Assembly: GCF_026015625.1 (NCBI RefSeq) | Contig: NZ_JAPDVG010000001.1 | Location: forward strand, 2,745,001 to 2,809,000 | DNA from: Segatella copri | Lineage (GTDB): Bacteria > Bacteroidota > Bacteroidia > Bacteroidales > Bacteroidaceae | DNA length: 64,000 nt | Reading direction: 5' to 3' | In this document: in pieces, positions 36,155 to 44,755 of the stretch | How positions within the stretch are numbered: the first letter of the stretch is position 1 | How the letters are laid out: each line of letters opens with the position of its first letter | The notes under the pieces: model-generated | What the model saw: only the letters and a program-made list of their open reading frames with translations | Database searches by the model: none | What the model was told of the DNA's origin: nothing | Translations under genes and position numbers: made by a program

Positions 36155-37081
36155 ATGGTTAAGATTGTTTATGCATTCTTTTATGCAATATCGCTGCTGC
36201 CTTTCAGGCTGCTCTATTGCATTGCCGACTTCGAGTACTTCATGATGTATTACGTCATCAAGTACCGCAGAGGCATTGTGCGTAAGAATCTCACCAGCTC
36301 TTTTCCTGAGAAATCAGAAGAAGAGATTATCGACATCGAGAAGAAGTTCTATCGCTGGTTCAGTGATTACTTCTTCGAGGCTGTCAAACTGCTCAGCATC
36401 AGTGACAAGGGGTTGCGCCAGCGATTCCAGGTCATCAACAGCGAGGAGGTGGAGCAATGTTTCCAGGAAGGTCAGAACGTGGCAGCCATCCTGGGCCATT
36501 ACTGCAACTGGGAGTGGCTCTCATGTGTGGGCATCGAACTGCCCAAGTCACGCAAGATGGGTCTCATCTATCATCCTCTGCGCAACCAAGCCTTCGACGA
36601 ACTCTTCAAGCGCATCCGTTCTCACGAGGAGAATGGCGTGGTGGTGCCCAAGAAAAACATCCTCCGCTACTTGGTGGATTACAAGCGCAAGGGCATCATG
36701 AGCATCTTCGGCTACATCAGCGACCAGGGTCCCAAGTGGGAGAACATCCACTTATGGCTTCCTTTCCTCAACCATCCCGAAACCCCTGTGTTTACGGGTG
36801 GCGAGAGAATCATGAGGAAGATGAACGATGCCGTGTTCTATGTAGAGATGTCCCGCCCTAAGCGCGGCTACTATACAGCCACTTACAAGCTCATCACCCG
36901 CAATCCGAACTCCCTGCCGGAGCACGAGATTACCCGTCGCTTCTTCCAGATGCTGGAAGAAACCATCCGCCGGAATCCACCCTATTATTTATGGACGCAT
37001 AACAGATGGAAGCGAACCAAGGAGGAGTTTGACAAGCGATATGAAATTAAAAACGGTAAAGTAATTCCTATAGAATCATGA
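36155..37081 (+). CDS. Lysophospholipid/lipid A acyltransferase (LpxL/HtrB family)
   Basis: A 308-residue inner-membrane acyltransferase: N-terminal span (IVYAFFYAISLLPFRLLYCI), then RGIVRKNLTSSFPEKSEEEI, the catalytic HX4E motif in ILGHYCNWEWLSCVG, and YISDQGPKWENIHLWLPFLN followed by ETPVFTGGERIM. In the family it adds secondary acyl chains to lipid A. The next gene starts within its stop (ATGA), so it is coupled to the CDP-glycerol transferase. Confidence 0.9.
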   Translation: MVKIVYAFFYAISLLPFRLLYCIADFEYFMMYYVIKYRRGIVRKNLTSSFPEKSEEEIIDIEKKFYRWFSDYFFEAVKLLSISDKGLRQRFQVINSEEVEQCFQEGQNVAAILGHYCNWEWLSCVGIELPKSRKMGLIYHPLRNQAFDELFKRIRSHEENGVVVPKKNILRYLVDYKRKGIMSIFGYISDQGPKWENIHLWLPFLNHPETPVFTGGERIMRKMNDAVFYVEMSRPKRGYYTATYKLITRNPNSLPEHEITRRFFQMLEETIRRNPPYYLWTHNRWKRTKEEFDKRYEIKNGKVIPIES

Positions 37082-38136
37082 GAATAGTTCTTTTCTGTGA
37101 AAACAAGTATGCCATAGACATACTTAATCCGATACAAGAACATGTGACAAAGCAACATTTGCCACACGAGATATTGTGGTATATCCACAAACCAAAGATA
37201 GACAGTTTTCCATATGCCGACCAGGTGAAATGGACCAACTCTATTCAAGAAGTCTATGACTTCCAGCCAGAGGCTATCTATGTGCCAGGCAACATTGTGC
37301 CTTACTATCTGCCAGGCGTCAAGATACAGGTATTCCACGGCTATGCCGCAGAGAAGAAAGATCACTGGATTATCCGCCGTTACTTTGACACCTATTTCAC
37401 CCAAGGTCCTTACTTCACTTCCCACTTCGAGGCTCTGGCCAAGAGATATGGAGATTTCGAGGTGTTGGAAACGGGATGGCCTAAGCAGGATTGGATCAAG
37501 GAAAACCTGCATAAATATGATGCCGACCGAGAGAAACTGCTCAGGGAAAGCGGCAAGGAGACCTTGATCCTTTATGCCCCAACCTTCTCGCCAAAACTCA
37601 CTTCGCTTCCTTACATCAAGGAAGAGTTGGGCAAGCTGGCTAAGGAGCGCAATGCCCTGATAGTAATGAAGTTCCATCCGCTTACCCGTCAGGAATGGGT
37701 AGATGAATACCGTGAATGGGCTGCAACCAAGAAGGATGTTCTCTTCATCGACAAGGGAGAGAACGTAACCAAATATCAGCTGATGGCAGATACGCTCATC
37801 AGCGACACTTCTTCTACCATCTATGAGTTCCTGCTGCTCTCTCGCCCAGTAATCACCCTCGGCACCATATCCAAGGATATCTACTGGGAAAACATCACGG
37901 AACCTGATCAACTGATTGCCGCCTACGACCATGCCCTCACAGACCCTGAGGCGATAGCCAAGAGACAGTGGATAGTAGACAACTACGATCCATATTTGGA
38001 CGGCAACGTATGCCAGCGCATGCTCGACGGAGCCGAAGACTACATCCGCCGTCATGGTGTGCCGAAGAAGAGAAAGCTGAATCTCTGGCGCAAATATACC
38101 AGCATCAAGACATTTGGAAGAATCAAAAAAGAATAA
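37078..38136 (+). CDS. CDP-glycerol glycerophosphotransferase family protein
   Basis: A 352-residue cytoplasmic-face transferase of the TagB/TagF/RibF-type superfamily, which adds glycerol-phosphate or ribitol-phosphate units from CDP-alcohols. Typical motifs: [20 protein letters not shown], the GT-B-like region [14 protein letters not shown], and the signature [20 protein letters not shown]. No membrane span. It overlaps the acyltransferase by 4 bp and precedes an aminotransferase by 4 bp. In a Gram-negative, the product would be a glycerol-phosphate-like decoration of a surface glycan; the linkage is inferred. Confidence 0.87.
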   Translation: MRIVLFCENKYAIDILNPIQEHVTKQHLPHEILWYIHKPKIDSFPYADQVKWTNSIQEVYDFQPEAIYVPGNIVPYYLPGVKIQVFHGYAAEKKDHWIIRRYFDTYFTQGPYFTSHFEALAKRYGDFEVLETGWPKQDWIKENLHKYDADREKLLRESGKETLILYAPTFSPKLTSLPYIKEELGKLAKERNALIVMKFHPLTRQEWVDEYREWAATKKDVLFIDKGENVTKYQLMADTLISDTSSTIYEFLLLSRPVITLGTISKDIYWENITEPDQLIAAYDHALTDPEAIAKRQWIVDNYDPYLDGNVCQRMLDGAEDYIRRHGVPKKRKLNLWRKYTSIKTFGRIKKE

Positions 38137-38140
38137 AGAT

Positions 38141-39214
38141 ATGCTTAATTTTACAGTAGGACCTGTGATGGCAAGCGATGAAGTTAGAGCCATCGGCGCT
38201 GAGCAGGTGCCTTATTTCAGAACAGCAGAGTTCTCCGCCATCATGAAGGAGAACGAACAATTGATGAAGCAGTTTGCCAAGGCATCAGACGATGCCCGCA
38301 CTGTTTTTATCACAGGTTCGGGCACAGCCTCTATGGAAGCCGTGGTTATGAATGTATTCACTCCTGCCGACAAAGTACTGGTAGTGAATGGCGGTAGCTT
38401 TGGTCACCGATTCGTACAACTCTGTGAAATTCATGAGATTCCACATACAGAAATCAAGCTTGAGATGGGGACTCCACTCACGGCAGAAGACCTCAAGCCA
38501 TACGAGGGACAAGGCTACACCGGCTTCCTCGTCAATCTACATGAGACTTCTACCGGCGTACTCTACGACATCCAGATGATCAGCGACTTCTGTCATCGCA
38601 ACCATATTTTCCTGGCCGTAGATTCCATCAGTTCTTTCCTCGCGGATCCATTCAACATGAAGGAACTCGGCGTGAACGTAATGATTACGGGTTCACAGAA
38701 GGCACTGGCATGTCCTCCAGGCATCTCTGTCATCATTCTCGATACAGAGGCAATCAAGCGAGTAGAGGCAAACAATGTTAAGTCGATGTATTTCGACCTG
38801 AAGGATGCCTTGAAGAACGGTGAGCGTGGACAGACTCCTTTCACCCCAGCCGTAGGAACTTTACTGCAGATTCATGCCCGCCTGAAGGAGATAGAGCGCA
38901 ATGGCGGTGTGGAGAGCGAGAACCAGCGCATGAAAATGCTTGCCGAAGATTTCAGAAGTAAGATCAAGGACCTGCCATTCACCATCGTATCAAAGTCAAT
39001 GTCAAATGCCGTTACTCCTCTGCATCCACAGAACGCCTCAGCCTACGACATCTTCCTGAAGCTGAAAGACGAATATGGCATCTGGGTATGTCCTAATGGT
39101 GGCGACATGGCAGAAAAGGTGTTCCGTGTAGGTCATCTCGGCAACCTGAGTCCGGAAGACAACACCACTCTCGTTGATGCACTGAAGGATATGCAGGCTA
39201 AGGGACTGCTATAA
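38141..39214 (+). CDS. PLP-dependent aminotransferase, alanine-glyoxylate/AEP-transaminase type
   Basis: A 357-residue class V-type aminotransferase. [19 protein letters not shown] at the N-terminus, [20 protein letters not shown] around the cofactor phosphate site, [13 protein letters not shown] (aspartate to the pyridine nitrogen), and the Schiff-base lysine in [15 protein letters not shown]. Family members act on alanine, serine, glyoxylate or 2-aminoethylphosphonate. It lies between a CDP-glycerol transferase and a cytidylyltransferase, suggesting it makes an amino-alcohol or similar head group for nucleotide activation; that is inference. No phosphonate mutase is seen nearby. Confidence 0.88.
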   Translation: MLNFTVGPVMASDEVRAIGAEQVPYFRTAEFSAIMKENEQLMKQFAKASDDARTVFITGSGTASMEAVVMNVFTPADKVLVVNGGSFGHRFVQLCEIHEIPHTEIKLEMGTPLTAEDLKPYEGQGYTGFLVNLHETSTGVLYDIQMISDFCHRNHIFLAVDSISSFLADPFNMKELGVNVMITGSQKALACPPGISVIILDTEAIKRVEANNVKSMYFDLKDALKNGERGQTPFTPAVGTLLQIHARLKEIERNGGVESENQRMKMLAEDFRSKIKDLPFTIVSKSMSNAVTPLHPQNASAYDIFLKLKDEYGIWVCPNGGDMAEKVFRVGHLGNLSPEDNTTLVDALKDMQAKGLL

Positions 39215-39271
39215 AGGGGCTGCTATAATATATATAATAAGGTATAGAGAACTTTCAAGATAGAGAAACTT

Positions 39272-40618
39272 ATGGTTAAAGTCATCACATACGGTACTTA
39301 CGACCTGCTTCATTATGGTCACATCCGTCTCCTGGAGCGCGCCAAGGCTTTGGGCGACTACCTCATCGTGGGCGTAACCTCGGATACCTTCGACCGTGAG
39401 CGTGGCAAAATCAATGTACAACAATCCCTCATGGAACGAGTGGAAGCCGTGCGTGCCACTGGCATTGCCGATGAAATCATCATCGAGGAATACGAGGGAC
39501 AGAAGATTGACGACATCAAGCGACTGGACGTAGATATCTTTACCGTAGGTTCTGACTGGAGAGGCAAGTTTGACTATCTCAACGCTTATTGCAAGGTGGT
39601 TTATCTAGACCGCACTCAGGGCGTATCGAGCACGGAGATCAGAAGCGAGCAGCAGGTGGTTAGCCTCGGACTGGTTGGCGAATCGCCTATCCTCAACAAG
39701 ATAGAGCGCGAAAGCCAATATGTCAATGGGCTAGAGGCAGGAAAGGTTTTCTCCCTCAACGACCAATATCTCTCAGAGAATCTGCAGGCAGCGGAAAAGC
39801 AGGCAGCCAGTTTTCAGGAACTCCTGAATGAAAGCGATGCGCTCTATGTTATCTCTGCCCCAAGCAAGCACTATGCTCAAATAAAGGAGGCATTAGAAGC
39901 TGGCAAACACGTATTGTGCGAATCGCCTATCACTCTTCAGCCTCAGCAATGGAAAGAACTCAAGGAAATAGCAAAAAATAAGAAGGTAGTCTTGATGGAT
40001 TCTATCAAGACCGCCTATTCCGTAGCCTATTACCGACTCTTACTCTTGGCTAAGGGCGGTATCATCGGTGATATCATGTCGGTGGATGCAACCTGCACCA
40101 GTCTCGTAGACTTTGACCCGACCCAGGATTCACAGAAGAGTCTTTACGAATGGAACAGTATCTGCGCCTGGGGACCGACGGCACTCCTGCCTATCTTCCA
40201 GCTTCTAGGCACAGAATACAGCAACAAACAGATAGCCACTCACTTCCTGGACGAAGCAAAGCGCTATGATGCCTTTACCAAGATATCCTTCCTCTATCCT
40301 CATGCCGTAGCTTCGCTGAAGGTTGGTCAAGGCGTGAAGTCGGAAGGCGAATTGATTATCTCGGGCACCAAGGGATACATCTACGTACCAGCCCCATGGT
40401 GGAAGACCGATTACTTCGAGGTGAGATACGAGAATCCGCAGAACAACAAGCGCTACTTCTACCAGCTGGATGGAGAAGGGTTGCGCTATATGCTCCTCTC
40501 CTTCCTCAAAGCCATCCGCACCGGCAAGGACTTCTCGTATGTATCCGATGACATATCAGAAGAAATCGTCAAGACTATCGCCAATTTCGAGGCAAGAAAA
40601 GACATGGTCATCATATAG
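39272..40618 (+). CDS. Glycerol-3-phosphate-type cytidylyltransferase fused to a Gfo/Idh/MocA-like domain
   Basis: A 448-residue two-domain protein. Residues 1-~130 are a TagD-like cytidylyltransferase: VITYGTYDLLHYGHIRLLER (HxGH) and YLDRTQGVSSTEIRSE (RTxG-ST motif), which couples CTP to an alcohol phosphate. The rest (about 140-448) has the Gfo/Idh/MocA pattern: SLGLVGESPILNKIERE, YVISAPSKHYAQIKEALEAG, KHVLCESPITLQPQQW. The usual EKP catalytic lysine is replaced (ESP), so the second domain may be an inactive or altered dehydrogenase. It follows the aminotransferase by 57 bp. Names by fold; products unknown. Confidence 0.85.
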   Translation: MVKVITYGTYDLLHYGHIRLLERAKALGDYLIVGVTSDTFDRERGKINVQQSLMERVEAVRATGIADEIIIEEYEGQKIDDIKRLDVDIFTVGSDWRGKFDYLNAYCKVVYLDRTQGVSSTEIRSEQQVVSLGLVGESPILNKIERESQYVNGLEAGKVFSLNDQYLSENLQAAEKQAASFQELLNESDALYVISAPSKHYAQIKEALEAGKHVLCESPITLQPQQWKELKEIAKNKKVVLMDSIKTAYSVAYYRLLLLAKGGIIGDIMSVDATCTSLVDFDPTQDSQKSLYEWNSICAWGPTALLPIFQLLGTEYSNKQIATHFLDEAKRYDAFTKISFLYPHAVASLKVGQGVKSEGELIISGTKGYIYVPAPWWKTDYFEVRYENPQNNKRYFYQLDGEGLRYMLLSFLKAIRTGKDFSYVSDDISEEIVKTIANFEARKDMVII

Positions 40619-40765
40619 GTTCGTCTACATGATGTCCATTTCCTTTCTTGAAAGCTTTTTCCTTTTAGTCTTAACGGCATTTATATAATTTAACAACTAT
40701 TAGTGCAAGAAAGCACAAGTTTCTCTGTTATTATACATATAAAAATAAGCAAAAACAATAATACG

Positions 40766-42331
40766 ATGAATCAGAAATTGTTAAAAAGCCATACGATATT
40801 GGCGATTTGTATTCTAATCTTATCCGTCATCCCTGTTGTGGCAACAGGTCCCTATCTCCATCAGTTTGCAGATGACTATGTATTCGGAGCTCCTGTCTAC
40901 AAGGCTTGGACTGCCACCCATTCATTTGGGGCATGTATTCAGGCGGCCTGGGCAGAATCCATGCATATCTACCAGACATGGCAGGGTACCTATTCGGCAT
41001 GTTTCCTGATGGCATTACAACCTGGAATTTTTGGCAAATACTGGCTTGTACCGATTATTCTATTGGGAAGTCTAATTCTTTCCACCTATACACTGGGATA
41101 CACAATATTACGCAGATTGCTACATATCAGCAAATTGGAATACACTTTCATTTCTACTCTATTTGTATTAATGACCGTACAGTTCGTATGGTCGTTCTAC
41201 GATGCATTCTGCTGGTATAACGGAGCGATGTACTATACCTTATATTATAGTATTTCTTTGTTTCTTGCCTCCCTACTCATCGAATTCCATCTTACAAAAT
41301 CTATCATAGCGAAAATCATCATCACGCTGGTTTCCGCAGCACTCGCCATATTCATTGCCGGCGGCAACTTTGTTACCGGTCTGGGTATGCCAGCCATTCT
41401 CTTTATGGCAATCGTATGGATGTGGGTGGAGAGGAAGAAGACTCCTTTCTTCTTGCTTTCTATCCTTATCATTTATGCCTGCGCTTTTGCTTTCAGTGTA
41501 TTTGCACCAGGCAATACTGTCCGCCAATCCACAGTCACCAGTCAACCGAATGTGGTTTCAGCCTTCTTTATTGCGATAGCAAAGGGCATAGAATTTCTCG
41601 CTGATGCCATTAAAATCACAGAAATACTCATGTTTACCATTCTCATACCTTTCCTTGCAAGATTAGCCAAGGCATCCCACTTTAGGTTTTCTCATCCATG
41701 GCTTTATCTGCTCATCTCTTTCCTACTTTATTGCGCCTTCTTTTTTCCAAACAGCTATGCCATGGGAACCAAAGGAGCAGACAGAACACAGAATGTATAC
41801 TTCTATGTGCATCTGTGGATGATTTGCTTCAATATCTACTATCTTTCTGGTGCTCTTCAGCGCAGAGCGGCTAATCTGGAACCAATAAGCGTTGCTATTG
41901 TAAACTTGACAGAGGCAATCAGACTGAAATATAATAAATACTTCAGATGGCTACCGGTATATTACTGGCTTGTGTTGGTACTTTCTATCACAGCAAAGCC
42001 AACTACTACCAACAGAACACTCTCCTTGCTGCGTAGAGGAACAGCACAGAAGTTTGACCTAGAAATGCAGCAGCGCGAAATTGCCGTAAAGCAAAGCAAG
42101 GCAGATCATCTGGTATTAAATCCGCTTACCGTAAAGATGCCATCCGATGCCTTCCATGATATCACTATTTATCCAGGTTATTGGATTAACCGAGGTATGG
42201 CAAACTATTATGGCAAAAAAACGGTAGTAGCATTACCTTTCGATGATGGCGAAGAAACGCCAGCCAAATTGTTAAAACGCTGCCGTGATGAAGTAGGTCC
42301 AGGCGGAATGACCTTTATCGAAGGAAAATAA
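40766..42331 (+). CDS. DUF6056-like polytopic membrane protein (GT-C-like)
   Basis: A 521-residue protein with about ten or more hydrophobic spans (ILAICILILSVIPVVATGPY; WLVPIILLGSLILSTYTLGY; FLLSILIIYACAFAFSVFAP; LYLLISFLLYCAFFFPNSY). The early FADDYVFG motif after the first span is like the acidic first-loop motif of GT-C lipid-dependent glycosyltransferases. The C-terminal 90 residues are soluble. I chose the ATG at 40766. It ends the gene run, followed by a strong hairpin. Possibly a glycosyltransferase for the same surface glycan; unproven. Confidence 0.75.
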   Translation: MNQKLLKSHTILAICILILSVIPVVATGPYLHQFADDYVFGAPVYKAWTATHSFGACIQAAWAESMHIYQTWQGTYSACFLMALQPGIFGKYWLVPIILLGSLILSTYTLGYTILRRLLHISKLEYTFISTLFVLMTVQFVWSFYDAFCWYNGAMYYTLYYSISLFLASLLIEFHLTKSIIAKIIITLVSAALAIFIAGGNFVTGLGMPAILFMAIVWMWVERKKTPFFLLSILIIYACAFAFSVFAPGNTVRQSTVTSQPNVVSAFFIAIAKGIEFLADAIKITEILMFTILIPFLARLAKASHFRFSHPWLYLLISFLLYCAFFFPNSYAMGTKGADRTQNVYFYVHLWMICFNIYYLSGALQRRAANLEPISVAIVNLTEAIRLKYNKYFRWLPVYYWLVLVLSITAKPTTTNRTLSLLRRGTAQKFDLEMQQREIAVKQSKADHLVLNPLTVKMPSDAFHDITIYPGYWINRGMANYYGKKTVVALPFDDGEETPAKLLKRCRDEVGPGGMTFIEGK

Positions 42332-42360
42332 ATCAGAAATAACAATACCATTCATTAAAC

Positions 42361-42399
42361 AAAAAAGGTAAGTAGCCCAAACTACTACTTACCTTTTTT
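42361..42399. terminator. Bidirectional hairpin terminator overlapping the GT2 stop codon
   Basis: AAAAAAGGTAAGTAG (42361-42375) pairs perfectly with its complement at 42385-42399, loop of 9 nt. It serves two convergent genes, and its right arm is the last 15 bp of the minus-strand glycosyltransferase coding sequence, including the stop codon. Confidence 0.85.
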
Positions 42400-43185
42400 A
42401 TGTTTCAAGCGATCTTCTATAATCTTGCTGACAGCAACAAACTGATAGATGCCTTCATAGCAGGCACATACAAATCCTTCCTTACCATCACGGAAGCCAC
42501 CCTTCTGAATATAAGCACGGAAGAAACGCACCAACGGACGATAGAACAAAGCTGCCATTCCATAATTGCGATCTTTCTTCTTTTCTATCTCGTTAGCTGT
42601 ATACTGGTTGATCTTTCCCATCCTGCTGGCAATACTGTCATCTGCCAGATGAACAAGTGCCATATCAGCATGAGCCGCCGGTATCTTTTCTATTCTGCCC
42701 TTGATAACAGGATCGGCATGAATGATGGCTGGCCATACGGTATCCTTCCTGATAAAGAAACGCAACTGGTAGTCGGGATAGAAACAGTGCATGAATCGTC
42801 CCATAAAGCGACTCTTGCGTGGAACATACAAACCCTGTGGAGCATTCTCCTTCTCTATCAGGGAATAAAGATATTCCTTCAGTTCTGGAGTTACCAGTTC
42901 ATCAGCATCAACCACCAATACCCACTTGCAGGAAGCAGCATCTATGGCAGTCTGACGTGCCGGTTCACAAATCTGATAGTTTCCTCTAGGAAAGACAACT
43001 ATCTTGCAACCATTACGCTTTGCTATATCCAAGGTGTCGTCAGTACTTTCCATGTCGCAGACAACCACCTCGTCAAAGCCCTTCACTGTATCCAGCACCT
43101 GCTGAAGATGGCAGGAGGCATTATAGGTATTAATAACCACCGAGATGCCATTTCCCTGCTCTTGTTCTACACTTGTCTTATCCAT
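42385..43185 (-). CDS. Glycosyltransferase family 2 (KdtX/WaaE-like LPS core)
   Basis: A 266-residue GT2 enzyme: ISVVINTYNASCHLQQVLDT, VVVCDMESTDDTLDIAKRNG, and the DxD-type WVLVVDADELVTPELKEYL; C-terminal AALFYRPLVRFFRAYIQKGG and EGFVCACYEGIYQF match the WaaE/KdtX branch that adds glucose to LPS core heptose or Kdo. MDKTSVEQE at 43185 is taken as start; a TTG extension to 43227 would overlap the upstream gene by 31 bp. It is the last of four genes on this strand. Confidence 0.88.
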   Translation of the reverse strand: MDKTSVEQEQGNGISVVINTYNASCHLQQVLDTVKGFDEVVVCDMESTDDTLDIAKRNGCKIVVFPRGNYQICEPARQTAIDAASCKWVLVVDADELVTPELKEYLYSLIEKENAPQGLYVPRKSRFMGRFMHCFYPDYQLRFFIRKDTVWPAIIHADPVIKGRIEKIPAAHADMALVHLADDSIASRMGKINQYTANEIEKKKDRNYGMAALFYRPLVRFFRAYIQKGGFRDGKEGFVCACYEGIYQFVAVSKIIEDRLKHKKGK

Positions 43186-43196
43186 ATATCTATGCT

Positions 43197-43985
43197 CTAT
43201 AAATATTGATCGATACCATTTGTGCAACGAACCAAACGCTCCTTCTTCACCTGGTTCAAAACATCTTTATGCATGTTCTCTTGGGCTTTAGACGCCTCCT
43301 TGTGATAAAGATGGTACATGATTCCTCCCATCTTCAGCGCCTTCTTCCGAACGCCAGCAAAATGCAGGCGATAGGCAAACTCGGCATCCTCATGTCCCCA
43401 TTCCAACAGATCCTCATTGTAACCATTTACCTTGATGGCATCCTCTTTCCAATAAGCCATGTTGCAACCTCTGAGATGGTCGATTCTACGGGCATAGCGA
43501 AAAGCCAGCAATCTGCGGAACACATGAGAACGGAAGCTGTTGCTTACATAACTGAAAGGCATGTTCCAAAGATTCACATTGACTACCTTTGTATCCAAAA
43601 TCTTTTTGGAAATCTGGGCAGACAGCAGCACTCTACTTCCACAGACGAAACATCCTTTCTGAGCCATTTCTATATGGTCTTCTACAAAATGAGAACTCAA
43701 AACAACATCTCCATCAACTTGGATGATATAATCACCCGTAGCCTTTGCTATTGCCTTATTCAAAATGGAAGTTCTTCTGAATCCCTTATCTTCCTGCCAA
43801 ACCCAAATTACCGGTACTGGCATTTTATCAGCATAACGGTCTATCAGTTTTTTAGTCTCTTCGGTAGAACCATCGTCAGCAATAACAACTTCATCAGGCA
43901 TAACATGCTGATGCAACACGCTATACAACACGAGTTCTAAGGCTTTAGGCCAATTGTAAGTCGTAATCAATAATGTTGTTTTCAT
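43197..43985 (-). CDS. Glycosyltransferase family 2 with galactosyltransferase-type C-terminus
   Basis: A 262-residue GT2 enzyme. N-terminal TTLLITTYNWPKALELVLYS and VVIADDGSTEETKKLIDRYA, DxD region DYIIQVDGDVVLSSHFVEDH, and a C-terminal acceptor region LRGCNMAYWKEDAIKVNGYN followed by LLEWGHEDAEFAYRL (Glyco_transf_7C-like, WGxED). The start overlaps the upstream kinase stop (ATGA). Together with the neighbours it fits LPS core synthesis. Confidence 0.9.
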   Translation of the reverse strand: MKTTLLITTYNWPKALELVLYSVLHQHVMPDEVVIADDGSTEETKKLIDRYADKMPVPVIWVWQEDKGFRRTSILNKAIAKATGDYIIQVDGDVVLSSHFVEDHIEMAQKGCFVCGSRVLLSAQISKKILDTKVVNVNLWNMPFSYVSNSFRSHVFRRLLAFRYARRIDHLRGCNMAYWKEDAIKVNGYNEDLLEWGHEDAEFAYRLHFAGVRKKALKMGGIMYHLYHKEASKAQENMHKDVLNQVKKERLVRCTNGIDQYL

Positions 43986-44755
43986 AAACCTAACTTTTTG
44001 TGTTTAAAATAATGCAAGATACCTTTGCGATGTGCCCATCGCCAATCGTGTATCTTCTTTGCTCCTATTATTTTTTGTAATATTTTCTCATCCATTCCCC
44101 GCAGTTTCACATACTCTCGTGCCACACACTCGAAGACATCCATTCTTCCGGTAAACCTCGTCAGGTTTTCCACACATTCCTTCATCGGCGGATAGCCTGA
44201 GTAAAACCTCATACGATTGATATCGATAAGCGAGAACGTATAATGACCATCAGCCTGAAGCTGATACAGCACATTGCCGGCATTCAAGTCAATATCGATG
44301 ATGCCTTTCTGGTGCAATCGATTCACAAAGTGCGCATAATCTGCCGCCATCACCCTGTTGAATTCCTCTGGGGAGTTCAACTGATCGTTGATAGGCATAC
44401 TGTTATCTATATCAGAGACAAAGTAGCAATAGTCAATAAGTCCCTTTACCCTCGTTTCAATATATCCAAAGCCTTCGGGAGTGGCAAAGCCATCTGCCAT
44501 CAGCCTAAGGGCATTCTCATAGGCACGGAAAGCCTTGGTAGAGCGGAAGAAGCTATATCCTATCTTCTGAATGAAATTAGGCTGCTTGTATCTCTTCACC
44601 ACAACTTCTTTCTCTTTTCCATCAAACTTTACATGAAAAGCCTTGATAACATTTCGTCCTTCAAAGATACAACGTCCCTCCTGCTCGAACACATCCGGGA
44701 TGCGTTCGATGAAACTTCTCATCTCTTCGTATTTTGGGTTTATCTTTATCTTCAT
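43982..44755 (-). CDS. Lipopolysaccharide kinase, InaA/WaaP/KdkA family
   Basis: A 257-residue kinase-fold protein. EVVVKRYKQPNFIQKIGYSF carries the ATP lysine; the catalytic loop is HQKGIIDIDLNAGNVLY (D and N as in HxDxxxxN kinases) and the metal aspartate is in FSLIDINRMRFY. Family members phosphorylate heptose or Kdo in LPS inner core. It overlaps both neighbours by ATGA junctions, upstream with the AlbA_2-type regulator and downstream with a GT2 gene, so the four genes are one translationally coupled operon. Confidence 0.88.
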   Translation of the reverse strand: MKIKINPKYEEMRSFIERIPDVFEQEGRCIFEGRNVIKAFHVKFDGKEKEVVVKRYKQPNFIQKIGYSFFRSTKAFRAYENALRLMADGFATPEGFGYIETRVKGLIDYCYFVSDIDNSMPINDQLNSPEEFNRVMAADYAHFVNRLHQKGIIDIDLNAGNVLYQLQADGHYTFSLIDINRMRFYSGYPPMKECVENLTRFTGRMDVFECVAREYVKLRGMDEKILQKIIGAKKIHDWRWAHRKGILHYFKHKKLGL

